Below the pieces are notes generated by a model, which was given only the letters and a program-made list of their open reading frames with translations, searched no databases and was not told the origin of the DNA. A stretch of 63,256 nt of DNA from Spirosoma spitsbergense DSM 19989. GTDB taxonomy: Bacteria; Bacteroidota; Bacteroidia; Cytophagales; Spirosomataceae. Shown here piece after piece: positions 56,146 through 63,256 of the stretch. Location of the stretch: assembly GCF_000374085.1 (NCBI RefSeq), contig NZ_KB893554.1, positions 1-63,256 on the forward strand. Reading direction: 5' to 3'. Position numbers and translations under genes: made by a program. How positions within the stretch are numbered: the stretch's first letter is position 1; every line of letters starts with the position of its first letter.

Positions 56146-57666
56146 ATGAAACGTCGCTACATTGAAATTATGGATACGACCCTCCGCGATGGTGAACAAA
56201 CCAGCGGAGTGTCGTTTTCTGCTTCTGAAAAACTGGCCTTAACTCAGTTGTTGCTTACGGAGGTTAAGGTAGACCGGGTAGAGGTAGCTTCGGCACGTGT
56301 ATCAGCCGGGGAGTTGGAGGCCGTTCAGCAGATTACCCGCTGGGCTGCCACAGTTGGCATGCTCGATAAAATTGAGGTGCTGACCTTCGTTGATGGTCAG
56401 TCATCGCTCGACTGGATGCAGGCATCGGGTGCCAAAGTGATGAACCTCCTCACAAAAGGGTCGATGAATCACCTGACCCATCAGCTCAAGAAAACACCCG
56501 AGCAGCATTTCGCCGACATTCAACAGGTTATCTGTCAGGCACAGCAGCAGGATTTGCAAACAAATGTGTATCTGGAGGATTGGAGCAATGGCATGCGTAA
56601 TTCACCGGATTACGTACTCCAGTTTCTGGATTTCCTGCAAACACAACCCATTCGGCGTATCCTCCTTCCAGACACGCTGGGTATTCTCACCCCTGTCGAA
56701 ACGGCAAAATTCGTTGGCTTATTGGTTAGCCGATACCCCACCCTGCACTTCGATTTTCATGCTCACAACGATTACGACCTGAGTATTGCCAATGTAATGG
56801 AAGCAATCCGGGCGGGTGCACACGGAATACACTTGACGGTGAATGGGCTGGGCGAACGGGCAGGCAACGCGCCCATGGCCAGTGCCATTGCGGTATTACG
56901 CGATTTCATGCCGGAGGTTCGAATGGGCGTAGTAGAGAAATCGCTCTATCAGGTTAGTAAGATCGTAGAAACCTTTTCGGGGCTTCGGATTCCCGATAAC
57001 AAGCCGGTTGTTGGCGACAATGTATTTACCCAGACCGCCGGTATCCATGCCGACGGCGATAAGAAAAATAACCTTTATTTCAACGCACTACTCCCCGAAC
57101 GGTTTGGCCGAAAACGCAGCTACGCGCTGGGTAAGATGTCGGGGAAAGCCAACATCGAGAACAACCTCCGCGAACTGGGGATTCAGCTATCGGAAGGTGA
57201 CCTGCAAAAAGTAACGAAGCGAGTGATTGAATTAGGCGATCAGAAGGAAGTTGTTACGCGTGAAGACTTGCCCTATGTAATTGCCGACGTGCTCCATAAC
57301 ACAGCCATGGCCTCGCAGGTGGAAGTGCTTAATTACGTGCTGACCCACTCCAAAGACCTGAAACCCTCCGCCACCCTGCGCGTACGAATTGTAGACGAAT
57401 TATTCGAAGAGAGTGCACAGGGCGACGGACAGTACGATGCGTTCATGAATGCCCTGAAGAAGATTTACGGCAGAAAGAAAATGACGTTACCCGAACTGAC
57501 CGATTATGCTGTCCGGATTCCAACCGGTGGTCGGACGGATGCGCTTTGCGAAACAATTATTACCTGGAAGTACAACAACAATGAGTTTAAAACTCGTGGA
57601 CTGGATTCTGACCAGACAGTATCCGCTATCAAAGCAACTCAAAAAATGCTGAATACATTAGAATGA
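56146..57666 (+). CDS. cimA: (R)-citramalate synthase (Leptospira CimA type)
   Basis: A 506-residue HMGL-like enzyme with a C-terminal LeuA-type allosteric domain. It should condense pyruvate and acetyl-CoA to citramalate, the threonine-independent start of isoleucine synthesis. The start at 56146 ([18 protein letters not shown]) avoids the hairpin repeat. From memory, the sequence follows Leptospira interrogans CimA closely (GVSFSASEKL, KVMNLLTKGS, NVYLEDWSNG, FTQTAGIHADGDKKNN, RFGRKRSYALGK), including leucine and tyrosine positions implicated in pyruvate selectivity. An isopropylmalate synthase is the alternative, but the short leuA at 59959 covers that. Confidence 0.85.
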   Translation: MKRRYIEIMDTTLRDGEQTSGVSFSASEKLALTQLLLTEVKVDRVEVASARVSAGELEAVQQITRWAATVGMLDKIEVLTFVDGQSSLDWMQASGAKVMNLLTKGSMNHLTHQLKKTPEQHFADIQQVICQAQQQDLQTNVYLEDWSNGMRNSPDYVLQFLDFLQTQPIRRILLPDTLGILTPVETAKFVGLLVSRYPTLHFDFHAHNDYDLSIANVMEAIRAGAHGIHLTVNGLGERAGNAPMASAIAVLRDFMPEVRMGVVEKSLYQVSKIVETFSGLRIPDNKPVVGDNVFTQTAGIHADGDKKNNLYFNALLPERFGRKRSYALGKMSGKANIENNLRELGIQLSEGDLQKVTKRVIELGDQKEVVTREDLPYVIADVLHNTAMASQVEVLNYVLTHSKDLKPSATLRVRIVDELFEESAQGDGQYDAFMNALKKIYGRKKMTLPELTDYAVRIPTGGRTDALCETIITWKYNNNEFKTRGLDSDQTVSAIKATQKMLNTLE

Positions 57667-57819
57667 GGTTGATGCCTCGAAACCACTCGATACTTTTCCA
57701 GGATCTATAGTGATGCAGTAAAGTCAATTTTTAGCATTTTTCATGCTTCGTTTAATAACTTCGCGTTCTGTTCCAAAAGACATAATTGGTTATCTCGTTT
57801 TATTCATTCTCCTTTTAGT

Positions 57820-58512
57820 ATGAGTCAGGCAAAACAAACAGCCGAAAAAACAGAATATAACGGGTCAGACAATCTGGCCATGATGAGCCACGCGGTTAAC
57901 TACAATGGCGGGCTTTATAAATGGGTTGCCAGTGATATTGACCCCGGCGAAGCGGTGCTGGATTTTGGAGCGGGCAATGGAGAATATGCCAACCGTTTTC
58001 CGCTGGGGAGTATAGACGCAGCCGAGATAGACCCTGATCTACTACCCCTGATTAAACAACCCGTTTTTACGGATATCAGCCAGCTTACGAAGAAATACGA
58101 TTTAATTTACACGATCAACGTGCTGGAGCATATCGAGCACCATGGCGAGATAGTCAAGGAATTGGTCACCAAACTCAAGCCAGGCGGACGCATTAAAGTC
58201 TTTGTGCCGGCTCGCCAGGAAATTTTCAGTAATATGGACGAGCACGTTGGTCATTATCGGCGGTACGATAAGCAACTGGTGGTAAAAATTCTGGAAGATG
58301 CCGGATTGCGCGTTACCAATTGCCAATACTATGATTTTGCCGGTTATTTCATTTCATTACTGTATAAATGGCTTGGCAAAGATGGTCGAATCACGAAGGA
58401 ATCGGTCATCTTCTACGACCGTGTTGTTTTCCCTGTCAGCAGAGTATTCGATAAACTTACCGGAGGACAGATAATAGGCAAAAATGTTATTGCTGAAGCA
58501 GTGCGCCCGTGA
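57820..58512 (+). CDS. Class I SAM-dependent methyltransferase
   Basis: A 230-residue methyltransferase with AVLDFGAGNGEYANRFP (SAM site), IYTINVLEHIEHH (post-II motif) and GGRIKVFVPARQE. The C-terminal half has a hydrophobic FAGYFISLLYKWLG helix, as in methyltransferases that act on lipids or sugars of surface polymers. The substrate is unknown. It is a non-pathway gene between cimA and leuB, 153 bases after the former. Confidence 0.85.
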   Translation: MSQAKQTAEKTEYNGSDNLAMMSHAVNYNGGLYKWVASDIDPGEAVLDFGAGNGEYANRFPLGSIDAAEIDPDLLPLIKQPVFTDISQLTKKYDLIYTINVLEHIEHHGEIVKELVTKLKPGGRIKVFVPARQEIFSNMDEHVGHYRRYDKQLVVKILEDAGLRVTNCQYYDFAGYFISLLYKWLGKDGRITKESVIFYDRVVFPVSRVFDKLTGGQIIGKNVIAEAVRP

Positions 58513-58560
58513 TGTGTACGGTAACCTTACCCTATTACTATTAATTCATTCAGCTACACA

Positions 58561-58612
58561 AAAGAGTTAAAGAGATTGAGAGCACTTTTGCTTCCGCACT
58601 CTTTAATTCTTT
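58561..58612. repeat. Intergenic hairpin repeat, AAAGAG word family
   Basis: AAAGAGTTAAAGAG (58561-58574) pairs with CTCTTTAATTCTTT (58599-58612), 13 of 14 with one G-T type change. It lies just upstream of leuB and ends 13 bases before its ATG. Confidence 0.6.
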
Positions 58613-58625
58613 CATTTTTTAACCA

Positions 58626-59702
58626 ATGAAAAAACACATTCTTGTAGTTCCCGGCGATGGTATTGGAGCCGAAGTTAGCAAAGTAGGAAAGTTAGTACTG
58701 GAATCAATTGCCAAAAAATTCGGCCATGAATTTACGTACGATGAAGCCCTGATAGGCCACGTGGCTATCGAAGCGACGGGCGATCCGCTCCCCAGCGAAA
58801 CCCTGACTAAAATGCGCGCTGCCGATGCCATTTTATTTGGTGCAGTAGGTCATCCGAAGTATGATAATGATCCTTCGGCGAAAGTGCGGCCTGAACAGGG
58901 TCTACTGAGGATGCGTAAGGAGCTGGGGTTATATGCGAACCTTCGCCCCATCAAGTTGTTCGATGAGCTATTGGATGCATCGAGCATCAAACCAGAGATT
59001 TTGCGGGGAGCTGACATCCTGTTTTTTCGTGAACTAACTGGTGATGTCTACTTCGGTAAGCGCGAGCGGCTCGATGATGGCAATACGGCCTATGACACCA
59101 TGATTTACAGCAAGTATGAGGTAGAACGAATTGTACGAAAAGCATTCGAGGCCGCCCGTACCCGTCGAAAAAAACTATGTTCTGTCGATAAAGCAAACGT
59201 CCTGGAAAGTAGTCGGCTATGGCGGGAAGTAGTACAGGCAATTGCGCCTGAATACCCTGACGTAACGCTTGAGCATCAATTTATTGATGCGGCCGCTATG
59301 CTATTGATTAAAGACCCCAATCGTTTTGATGTGGTGGTAACAGGGAATTTGTTCGGCGATATTTTGACGGACGAAGCCAGCCAGATTGCCGGTTCCATGG
59401 GTATGCTTGCCTCGGCTTCGGTAGGTGATACAACGGGCGTGTACGAACCGATTCATGGATCGGCGCACGACATCACCGGAAAAGGCGTGGCTAACCCATT
59501 GGCTTCAATCCTGTCGGTAGCCTTGTTACTTGATATATCGTTCGGTATGAAGACTGAATCAGAAACTGTAGTCAATGCTGTGGATTCTGTGCTTAAAGCC
59601 GGTTTCCGTACGCGCGATATCGCGGATAAAAATACCCCCACCGAGAAGATCTTAGGCACTGAGGCAATGGGGGACCAAGTTTTGCAGTACTTAGCTGCTT
59701 AG
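58626..59702 (+). CDS. leuB: 3-isopropylmalate dehydrogenase
   Basis: A 358-residue NAD-dependent oxidative decarboxylase of the leucine branch (and methylmalate in the citramalate route). Family segments: VVPGDGIGAEVSKVG, RPEQGLLRMRKELGLYANLRPI, TYDTMIYS-like region, VDKANVLESSRLWREV with catalytic lysine, and GDTTGVYEPIHGSAHDITGKGVANP. Normal length. The leucine promoter region follows. Confidence 0.97.
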   Translation: MKKHILVVPGDGIGAEVSKVGKLVLESIAKKFGHEFTYDEALIGHVAIEATGDPLPSETLTKMRAADAILFGAVGHPKYDNDPSAKVRPEQGLLRMRKELGLYANLRPIKLFDELLDASSIKPEILRGADILFFRELTGDVYFGKRERLDDGNTAYDTMIYSKYEVERIVRKAFEAARTRRKKLCSVDKANVLESSRLWREVVQAIAPEYPDVTLEHQFIDAAAMLLIKDPNRFDVVVTGNLFGDILTDEASQIAGSMGMLASASVGDTTGVYEPIHGSAHDITGKGVANPLASILSVALLLDISFGMKTESETVVNAVDSVLKAGFRTRDIADKNTPTEKILGTEAMGDQVLQYLAA

Positions 59703-59743
59703 TAAGTACCTACCTACACATCGCTTATTTTTTAAGCAACTTA

Positions 59744-59773
59744 TTGCAAGCTCTATAAAAACTGTTATTTTTG
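59744..59773 (+). promoter_or_regulatory. Bacteroidota-type promoter of leuA
   Basis: TTG (59744-59746), 19 bases, TATTTTTG (59766-59773): both consensus elements at consensus spacing. Start of transcription is expected near 59780, just before the palindrome. Confidence 0.78.
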
Positions 59774-59775
59774 TA

Positions 59776-59804
59776 GCGTATTTACGCGTTCAGCGAAATT
59801 TCGC
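59776..59804. promoter_or_regulatory. Operator-like palindromes upstream of leuA
   Basis: GCGTATTTACGC (59776-59787) and the perfect palindrome GCGAAATTTCGC (59793-59804), 17 bases apart start to start. The second is identical to the site before ilvD, with the same offset to its neighbour. Their place at the expected transcription start fits repression by steric block. Confidence 0.7.
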
Positions 59805-59812
59805 AAACTATA

Positions 59813-59863
59813 ATGACACTTAACTCCTTAATCTGCCGACTGCAAACGCTAACCGTTTTTTAG
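59813..59863 (+). CDS. Candidate leucine leader peptide (16 residues)
   Basis: A short ORF reading MTLNSLICRLQTLTVF in the leuA leader. Four of 16 codons are leucine (CTT, TTA, CTG, CTA), with one isoleucine and one valine. It ends with TAG at the base of a hairpin series. Position, length and composition suggest ribosome-mediated attenuation of leuA, but leucine enrichment is moderate and there is no clear Shine-Dalgarno site. Confidence 0.45.
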   Translation: MTLNSLICRLQTLTVF

Positions 59864-59919
59864 AAAGGGATAAGGACACACGTACCCAAAAGCCCTTTCT
59901 TTCCAGGAGGGGCTTTTGG
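59862..59919 (+). promoter_or_regulatory. Competing hairpins (candidate attenuator) in the leuA leader
   Basis: AGAAAGGG (59862-59869) can pair with CCCTTTCT (59893-59900). Alternatively CCAAAAGCCC (59886-59895) pairs with GGGCTTTTGG (59910-59919). The two share bases 59893-59895, so they exclude each other. Segment one overlaps the leader stop codon. The second hairpin lacks a T run, so termination is not assured. Confidence 0.45.
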
Positions 59920-59958
59920 CATGATTAGGAATCAAAGTACTTTAATTAATAGCCGATT

Positions 59959-61098
59959 ATGAGCCAACGAGTTTTTATTTTCGACACTACTTTGCGCGAT
60001 GGTGAACAAGTACCGGGCTGCCAGCTTACTACGGAGGAAAAAATAGTAGTGGCGAAAGAACTGGAGCGGATGGGTGTCGATATTATCGAGGCCGGATTTC
60101 CGATTTCCAGCCCCGGCGACTTTCGTTCAGTAGTTGAAATCTCTAAAGCCGTAACAGAACCAACAATATGCGCGCTCAGCCGCGCCGTAAAAGGGGATAT
60201 AGATGCCGCCGGCGAAGCCCTTAAATGGGCCAAGCGTGGACGAATTCACACAGGCATTGGCTCATCTGACATACACATTCGCAATAAATTCAACAGCACG
60301 CGGGAAAATATTCTGGAGCAGGCAATTGCTGCCGTAAAGCACGCCAAAACGTACGTTGAAGACGTTGAATTTTATGCTGAAGATGCTGGCCGGGCTGATC
60401 TGGTTTTTCTCGCTCAACTTACTGAAGCCGTTATTAAGGCAGGGGCTACAGTAGTCAATATTCCGGATACGACAGGATACTGTTTACCCGATGAATACGG
60501 TAAAAAAATCGCATACATCTACGAACACGTATCCAATGTTCATAACGCGACCATCTCCATTCATTGTCATAATGATCTTGGCTTAGCTACTGCTAACACA
60601 CTGGCAGGTGTAATGAATGGAGCAAGACAGGTAGAAGTAACCATGAATGGCATTGGCGAACGAGCAGGAAATACATCGCTTGAGGAGATAGTGATGGCCA
60701 TCAAGGTAAAAAAAGAACTAGGCCTTCATACCAATATTGACTCAACACGCTTGTTCCCGGTAAGCAACCTGGTTTCGCAAATGATGCGTATGCCCGTCCA
60801 GGCAAACAAAGCTATCGTTGGTAGAAATGCCTTTGCCCACTCGTCCGGAATTCACCAGGATGGCTTCCTTAAACACTCCGAGAATTATGAAATTATGAAT
60901 CCTCATGACGTTGGGGTTCCAAAGTCGTCCATCGTACTGACAGCCCGCAGCGGTAGACATGCACTGAAACACAGGCTCGAATTACTTGGTTTCAGGTATG
61001 ACAAACCAACCCTGGACGGAATATACACCCGCTTTCTGGACATGGCGGATATCCGAAAAGAAGTAAATGACAAAGATTTAATGGAACTGGTTCGCTAA
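59959..61098 (+). CDS. leuA: 2-isopropylmalate synthase, short form
   Basis: A 379-residue HMGL-like enzyme condensing 2-oxoisovalerate with acetyl-CoA, the first step of leucine synthesis. [33 protein letters not shown] (metal ligands) and [14 protein letters not shown] are intact, and [16 protein letters not shown] closes the catalytic region. The C-terminal allosteric domain of long LeuA proteins is absent, a length normal for this Bacteroidota type, so leucine control may act on transcription, consistent with the leader. A homocitrate synthase is less likely given the neighbours. Confidence 0.92.
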   Translation: MSQRVFIFDTTLRDGEQVPGCQLTTEEKIVVAKELERMGVDIIEAGFPISSPGDFRSVVEISKAVTEPTICALSRAVKGDIDAAGEALKWAKRGRIHTGIGSSDIHIRNKFNSTRENILEQAIAAVKHAKTYVEDVEFYAEDAGRADLVFLAQLTEAVIKAGATVVNIPDTTGYCLPDEYGKKIAYIYEHVSNVHNATISIHCHNDLGLATANTLAGVMNGARQVEVTMNGIGERAGNTSLEEIVMAIKVKKELGLHTNIDSTRLFPVSNLVSQMMRMPVQANKAIVGRNAFAHSSGIHQDGFLKHSENYEIMNPHDVGVPKSSIVLTARSGRHALKHRLELLGFRYDKPTLDGIYTRFLDMADIRKEVNDKDLMELVR

Positions 61099-61132
61099 CC
61101 AAAAAGCCCGTCATACGACGGGCTTTTTGGTT
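61097..61132. terminator. Terminator of leuA
   Basis: AACCAAAAAGCCCGTC with GACGGGCTTTTTGGTT, a 16-bp perfect stem around ATAC. It starts within the leuA stop codon. T5 in the right arm; bidirectional by symmetry. Confidence 0.92.
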
Positions 61133-61212
61133 AATAGGCTGAACAAAAAACAAAAACATGCTGTTCCGCCAGTAACATAGATAAGCATAAACACTTATTG
61201 ACTACAATAAAT

Positions 61213-61674
61213 ATGGCACGTGCAACTCCTGAACTAATACACGCTCTTAGGCAAACCGCCAGGAATCTACTACAGGGAGCTCCTTATCAATGGGGGCATA
61301 TGGGTGGCTGTAACTGCGGTAATCTGGCGCAGGAATTAACCAAACTCAACAAAGACCAGATTCACCGATACGCAATGCAGCGCCATGGTGACTGGAACGA
61401 ACAAGCCGAAGATTACTGCTCGACCAGTCAGATGCCTATTGATCTTCTTATCAATGAAATGCTGAATGCTGGCTTACAACTGGAAGATTTGAAACACCTG
61501 GAACGCCTGGATGATCGGCAGGTATTGGCGCGATTCCCACTAGAAAAGCGTTTCTTAAAGCATAACCTTCGCGAGGATGTAGTTGCCTATATGAATGCTT
61601 GGGCTGAACTATTGGAAGAACAACTGCTTGAGAAGATTACACTTCCAGCAATGTATGAATTAGCAACTGCCTAG
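61213..61674 (+). CDS. Conserved hypothetical protein
   Basis: A 153-residue protein when started at the ATG 61213 (MARATPELIHALRQ); a TTG upstream in frame at 61198 is less likely. It has a cysteine-containing GGCNCGNLAQEL turn and a predicted helical remainder (INEMLNAGLQLEDLKHLERL, EDVVAYMNAWAELLEEQLLEK). I recall similar proteins in Bacteroidota but no function. No export signal is seen. It has no partner genes and lies between leuA and an insertion-sequence remnant. Confidence 0.72.
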   Translation: MARATPELIHALRQTARNLLQGAPYQWGHMGGCNCGNLAQELTKLNKDQIHRYAMQRHGDWNEQAEDYCSTSQMPIDLLINEMLNAGLQLEDLKHLERLDDRQVLARFPLEKRFLKHNLREDVVAYMNAWAELLEEQLLEKITLPAMYELATA

Positions 61675-61741
61675 CTGTGTGCGTTTTTACAGGATCGAAT
61701 CAAAAAGTTGTGGAGCATCCTGGTTTAAGCATATAACCGAG

Positions 61742-62480
61742 TCAGATGGTACAGAAAAAATCCCCCGTTGTGAACCCCTCTAAACTGAGCACGAAACGCT
61801 TTGATCTAGCATTGAACGACTCAGCTGAGGCATTCGTGCTACGGTTGTCAAAGTAGTTGAGGATGCGTGGGTAGTGAGTCTGAATGGAACGAGACTCGAA
61901 GCCTTGAAACCAGCCTGGCGTACTCATGCTGCTTGGCTAAAGCCCTAAGCCGTAGAATTTGTCAGTGGTCGTCGCGAGGATAAGGCTCAGTGACTGGCTC
62001 AATTAATAAGCCCGTTTCAAGGTAGCATACCGTTCAAAAAGTAAGCTGTCCCGCTAGCCTCCAAGGCTAATTGCTGCACATGGAAACGGTCGGTAACTTG
62101 AGTGGCCAGGGGAAAAAGTTTCCTGGCAATCAGGACCATATTACCCGCCATATCGAGGGTGATTTCCGTGACTTTTTTACGAACCTTTTCGGGGATTTTG
62201 CGCAGGATCTCAATGACTGTTTCGGCCTTGGTTCCAGCAACAATAGCTACCAGGCTGGATTTGCCCCCTTTAGCCGCTTTACTGGTCAGGATCGTATATA
62301 ACTCCCCACTCGAGAGGCTCGTTTCGTCAATAGACAGATGCCTACCCACATTTTGCGGTAAAGCAACCAGTCTTTAGCATGCTGGCGTTGATCCCAATTT
62401 TTAAATCCACTCTGACAATCACGGTATTGTCGTAATAAAGCACGGCCATCGACTCCATAAAACCCACCAATAGCTCGAAT
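61742..62480 (-). pseudogene. Broken ISAon1-type transposase (second ORF)
   Basis: Three recognisable pieces on the minus strand. The first (AIGGFYGVDGRALLRQYR) reads from about 62477. A one-base shift near 62350 leads to VGRHLSIDETSLSSGEL with the DDE-type acidic residues, DMAGNMVLIARKLFP and TDRFHVQQL. After about 62017 the frame is lost and roughly 100 residues are missing. The last piece (HYPRILNYFDNRSTNASAESFN, 61742-61927) is the family C-terminus. The protein cannot be made in active form. Confidence 0.85.
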
Positions 62481-62481
62481 G

Positions 62482-62844
62482 CTAGTCGGGTTGGTATCGA
62501 CTGATATCTTTTAAAAAAGCGGAGAACTCACTAGTCATCCGCGTTCCTTCTGCTACTTGAGTCCAATCTCGATAGAGGACTTTGCCTGTTTTGGTATTGA
62601 GCCAGCGACGAGGCTTGATAGGCAGGAAGACCTGATGGCCATGGATAGGAAAGTCCTGAACGGTAATGGTGGGAAAAAAGCCTTTGGAGAGGAGGTTTTT
62701 GCGTTCGGGGTCGTGCGGATCGGCATTTTTCTCTTCGATATGAACTTGAAAGACACCATCCTGACGGTCAATAGAAGTCAACTCGAAATGTTCCAGGATA
62801 AACTCAGGCAATAGGAACTGGATGATGGGCAAGAAACTTTCCAA
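62482..62844 (-). CDS. ISAon1 family transposase, N-terminal region protein
   Basis: A 120-residue ORF that forms the N-terminal, DNA-binding part of ISAon1-type transposases (MESFLPIIQFLLPEFILEHFEL, then ERKNLLSKGFFPTITVQDFP). It looks intact. It ends with a stop where the second ORF continues in the +1 frame. As the catalytic part downstream is broken, it is probably nonfunctional or could only bind the ends. Confidence 0.88.
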   Translation of the reverse strand: MESFLPIIQFLLPEFILEHFELTSIDRQDGVFQVHIEEKNADPHDPERKNLLSKGFFPTITVQDFPIHGHQVFLPIKPRRWLNTKTGKVLYRDWTQVAEGTRMTSEFSAFLKDISRYQPD

Positions 62845-62964
62845 AACGACGCCGTTTGATTAAAAACACAAACTTAGAAAAATACAATGCCCTCCACAAC
62901 TTTATGATTTGATCCAAAATGCTCCGCAACTATTGGAATTGACCCCTATAATCCTTTAAAAACG

Positions 62965-63000
62965 GTTAAGGCCTGTCCACAACTGTGAACAGGCCTTAAC
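62965..63000 (-). terminator. Terminator of the rRNA operon
   Basis: GTTAAGGCCTGT/ACAGGCCTTAAC, a 12-bp stem with an inner CACA/TGTG extension. On the minus strand it is followed by CCGTTTTT. It begins about 10 bases after the 5S gene. Confidence 0.9.
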
Positions 63001-63009
63001 TCTTGTTTC

Positions 63010-63125
63010 AATGGTGGCACCTTCCTACTCTCCCACCTGTGACAGCAGTACCATCGGCAGTACGGGGCTTAACGGCTCTGTTCGATAAGGTAGAGGTGTT
63101 CACCCGCCTAAAAAGCACCAACCAA
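63010..63125 (-). rRNA. rrf: 5S ribosomal RNA
   Basis: Read on the minus strand, the sequence contains the universal 5S landmarks: GCGGGTGAACACCTC, CCGAACAG-like CGAACAGAGCCGTTAAGCCC, GCCGATGGTACTGC and GGTGGGAGAGTAGG, in order and spacing. About 116 bases; ends are estimated from pairing of the terminal helix (GGTG..CACC) and are accurate to a few bases. The 23S gene is expected beyond the window edge. Confidence 0.95.
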
Positions 63126-63256
63126 TTGACTCGTTAGACTGATTCAGCTTATTACGCCTGCTCAGTCAATATCTTTGTTTCTTGCCCCGCAGAGAGAGAT
63201 ATCAATAACCAACAAACTAATCACTATCACAACACAACCAGCACTAAAAACATAAC
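63126..63256 (-). other. Spacer between 23S and 5S rRNA genes (partial)
   Basis: 131 bases of AT-rich sequence upstream of the 5S gene to the window end, with no tRNA visible. The 3' end of 23S rRNA was not recognised in it. Confidence 0.6.

Larger units (their letters stand above)
61692..62915 (-). mobile_element. Decayed ISAon1-type insertion sequence
   Basis: Inverted ends of about 24 bp: GGATCGAATCAAAAAGTTG at 61692 and GGATCAAATCATAAAGTTG read inward from 62915, each continuing with TGGAG; two mismatches in total. It carries the two reading frames typical of ISAon1, the second broken. A further similar end (ATGCTCCGCAACTATTGG) lies just outside at about 62920-62937. No target duplication is visible. 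Confidence 0.72.

Noticed and set aside
61198..61212. TTG start for the hypothetical protein
   Set aside because: An ATG 15 bases downstream is a better start.

Overview
The window looks like chromosome of a Bacteroidota species in the Cytophagales, most likely Spirosoma or a close relative. This rests on the gene content (SusC/SusD pair, PorX, DUF6702, GH3-domain protein, ISAon1-type transposase), on promoters of the Bacteroidota TTG-N19/20-TAnnTTTG type, and on the weakness of Shine-Dalgarno sites. The genus is my inference; no database was searched.

Layout. 1-2.1 kb: a small orphan ORF, then an intact IS5/IS903-type insertion sequence inside a 9-bp target duplication. 2.1-22.5 kb: a carbohydrate and extracellular-redox region. 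It holds a secreted glycoside hydrolase, xylose isomerase, two ROK-family repressors bracketing a thioredoxin-like protein, a cytochrome c/FG-GAP protein, a GH18 chitinase (minus strand), a SusC/SusD pair, a CRTAC1-type FG-GAP/ASPIC protein and a PAP2/vanadium-haloperoxidase-like enzyme. 22.5-34.4 kb: housekeeping genes, including PorX (type IX secretion regulator), a LysM-RlpA protein, TIGR02757 and aldose 1-epimerase, a DUF1080 protein, free-Met-R-sulfoxide reductase, mreBCD and a GH3 enzyme. 34.4-36.9 kb: an AT-richer accessory island with an AAA ATPase plus HNH-type nuclease (Septu-like) and a ParE/RelE toxin-antitoxin pair whose toxin gene overlaps dxr. 36.9-45.0 kb: dxr, rseP, a DUF6702 protein, lon, an AGE-family epimerase and murQ. 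45.1-61.1 kb: an almost complete branched-chain amino acid cluster on the plus strand (ilvD, methyltransferase, ilvB, ilvN, ilvC, ilvA, a DUF433/DUF5615 toxin-antitoxin pair, an AraC regulator, leuC, leuD, citramalate synthase, methyltransferase, leuB, leuA). 61.2-63.3 kb: a hypothetical gene, a decayed ISAon1-type element, then the terminator and 5S gene of an rRNA operon on the minus strand.

How the genes work together. The BCAA cluster encodes both entries to 2-oxobutyrate (threonine via IlvA, pyruvate via citramalate synthase with LeuBCD), then IlvBN-IlvC-IlvD, plus a dedicated leucine branch. The ilvD and leuA promoters share a 12-bp perfect palindrome at a fixed distance from the promoter elements, and leuA also has a leucine-containing 16-residue leader ORF followed by competing hairpins.

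The most unusual feature is a set of about ten intergenic imperfect hairpins, each built from short reiterated words (GTCATT-type, GTGAATG-type, GTTAGTCAG-type, TGTACATT-type, TTTGCG-type). Every one lies between two genes read in the same direction. Several supply start codons or signal-peptide codons to the downstream gene. No CRISPR array, tRNA or prophage was seen.
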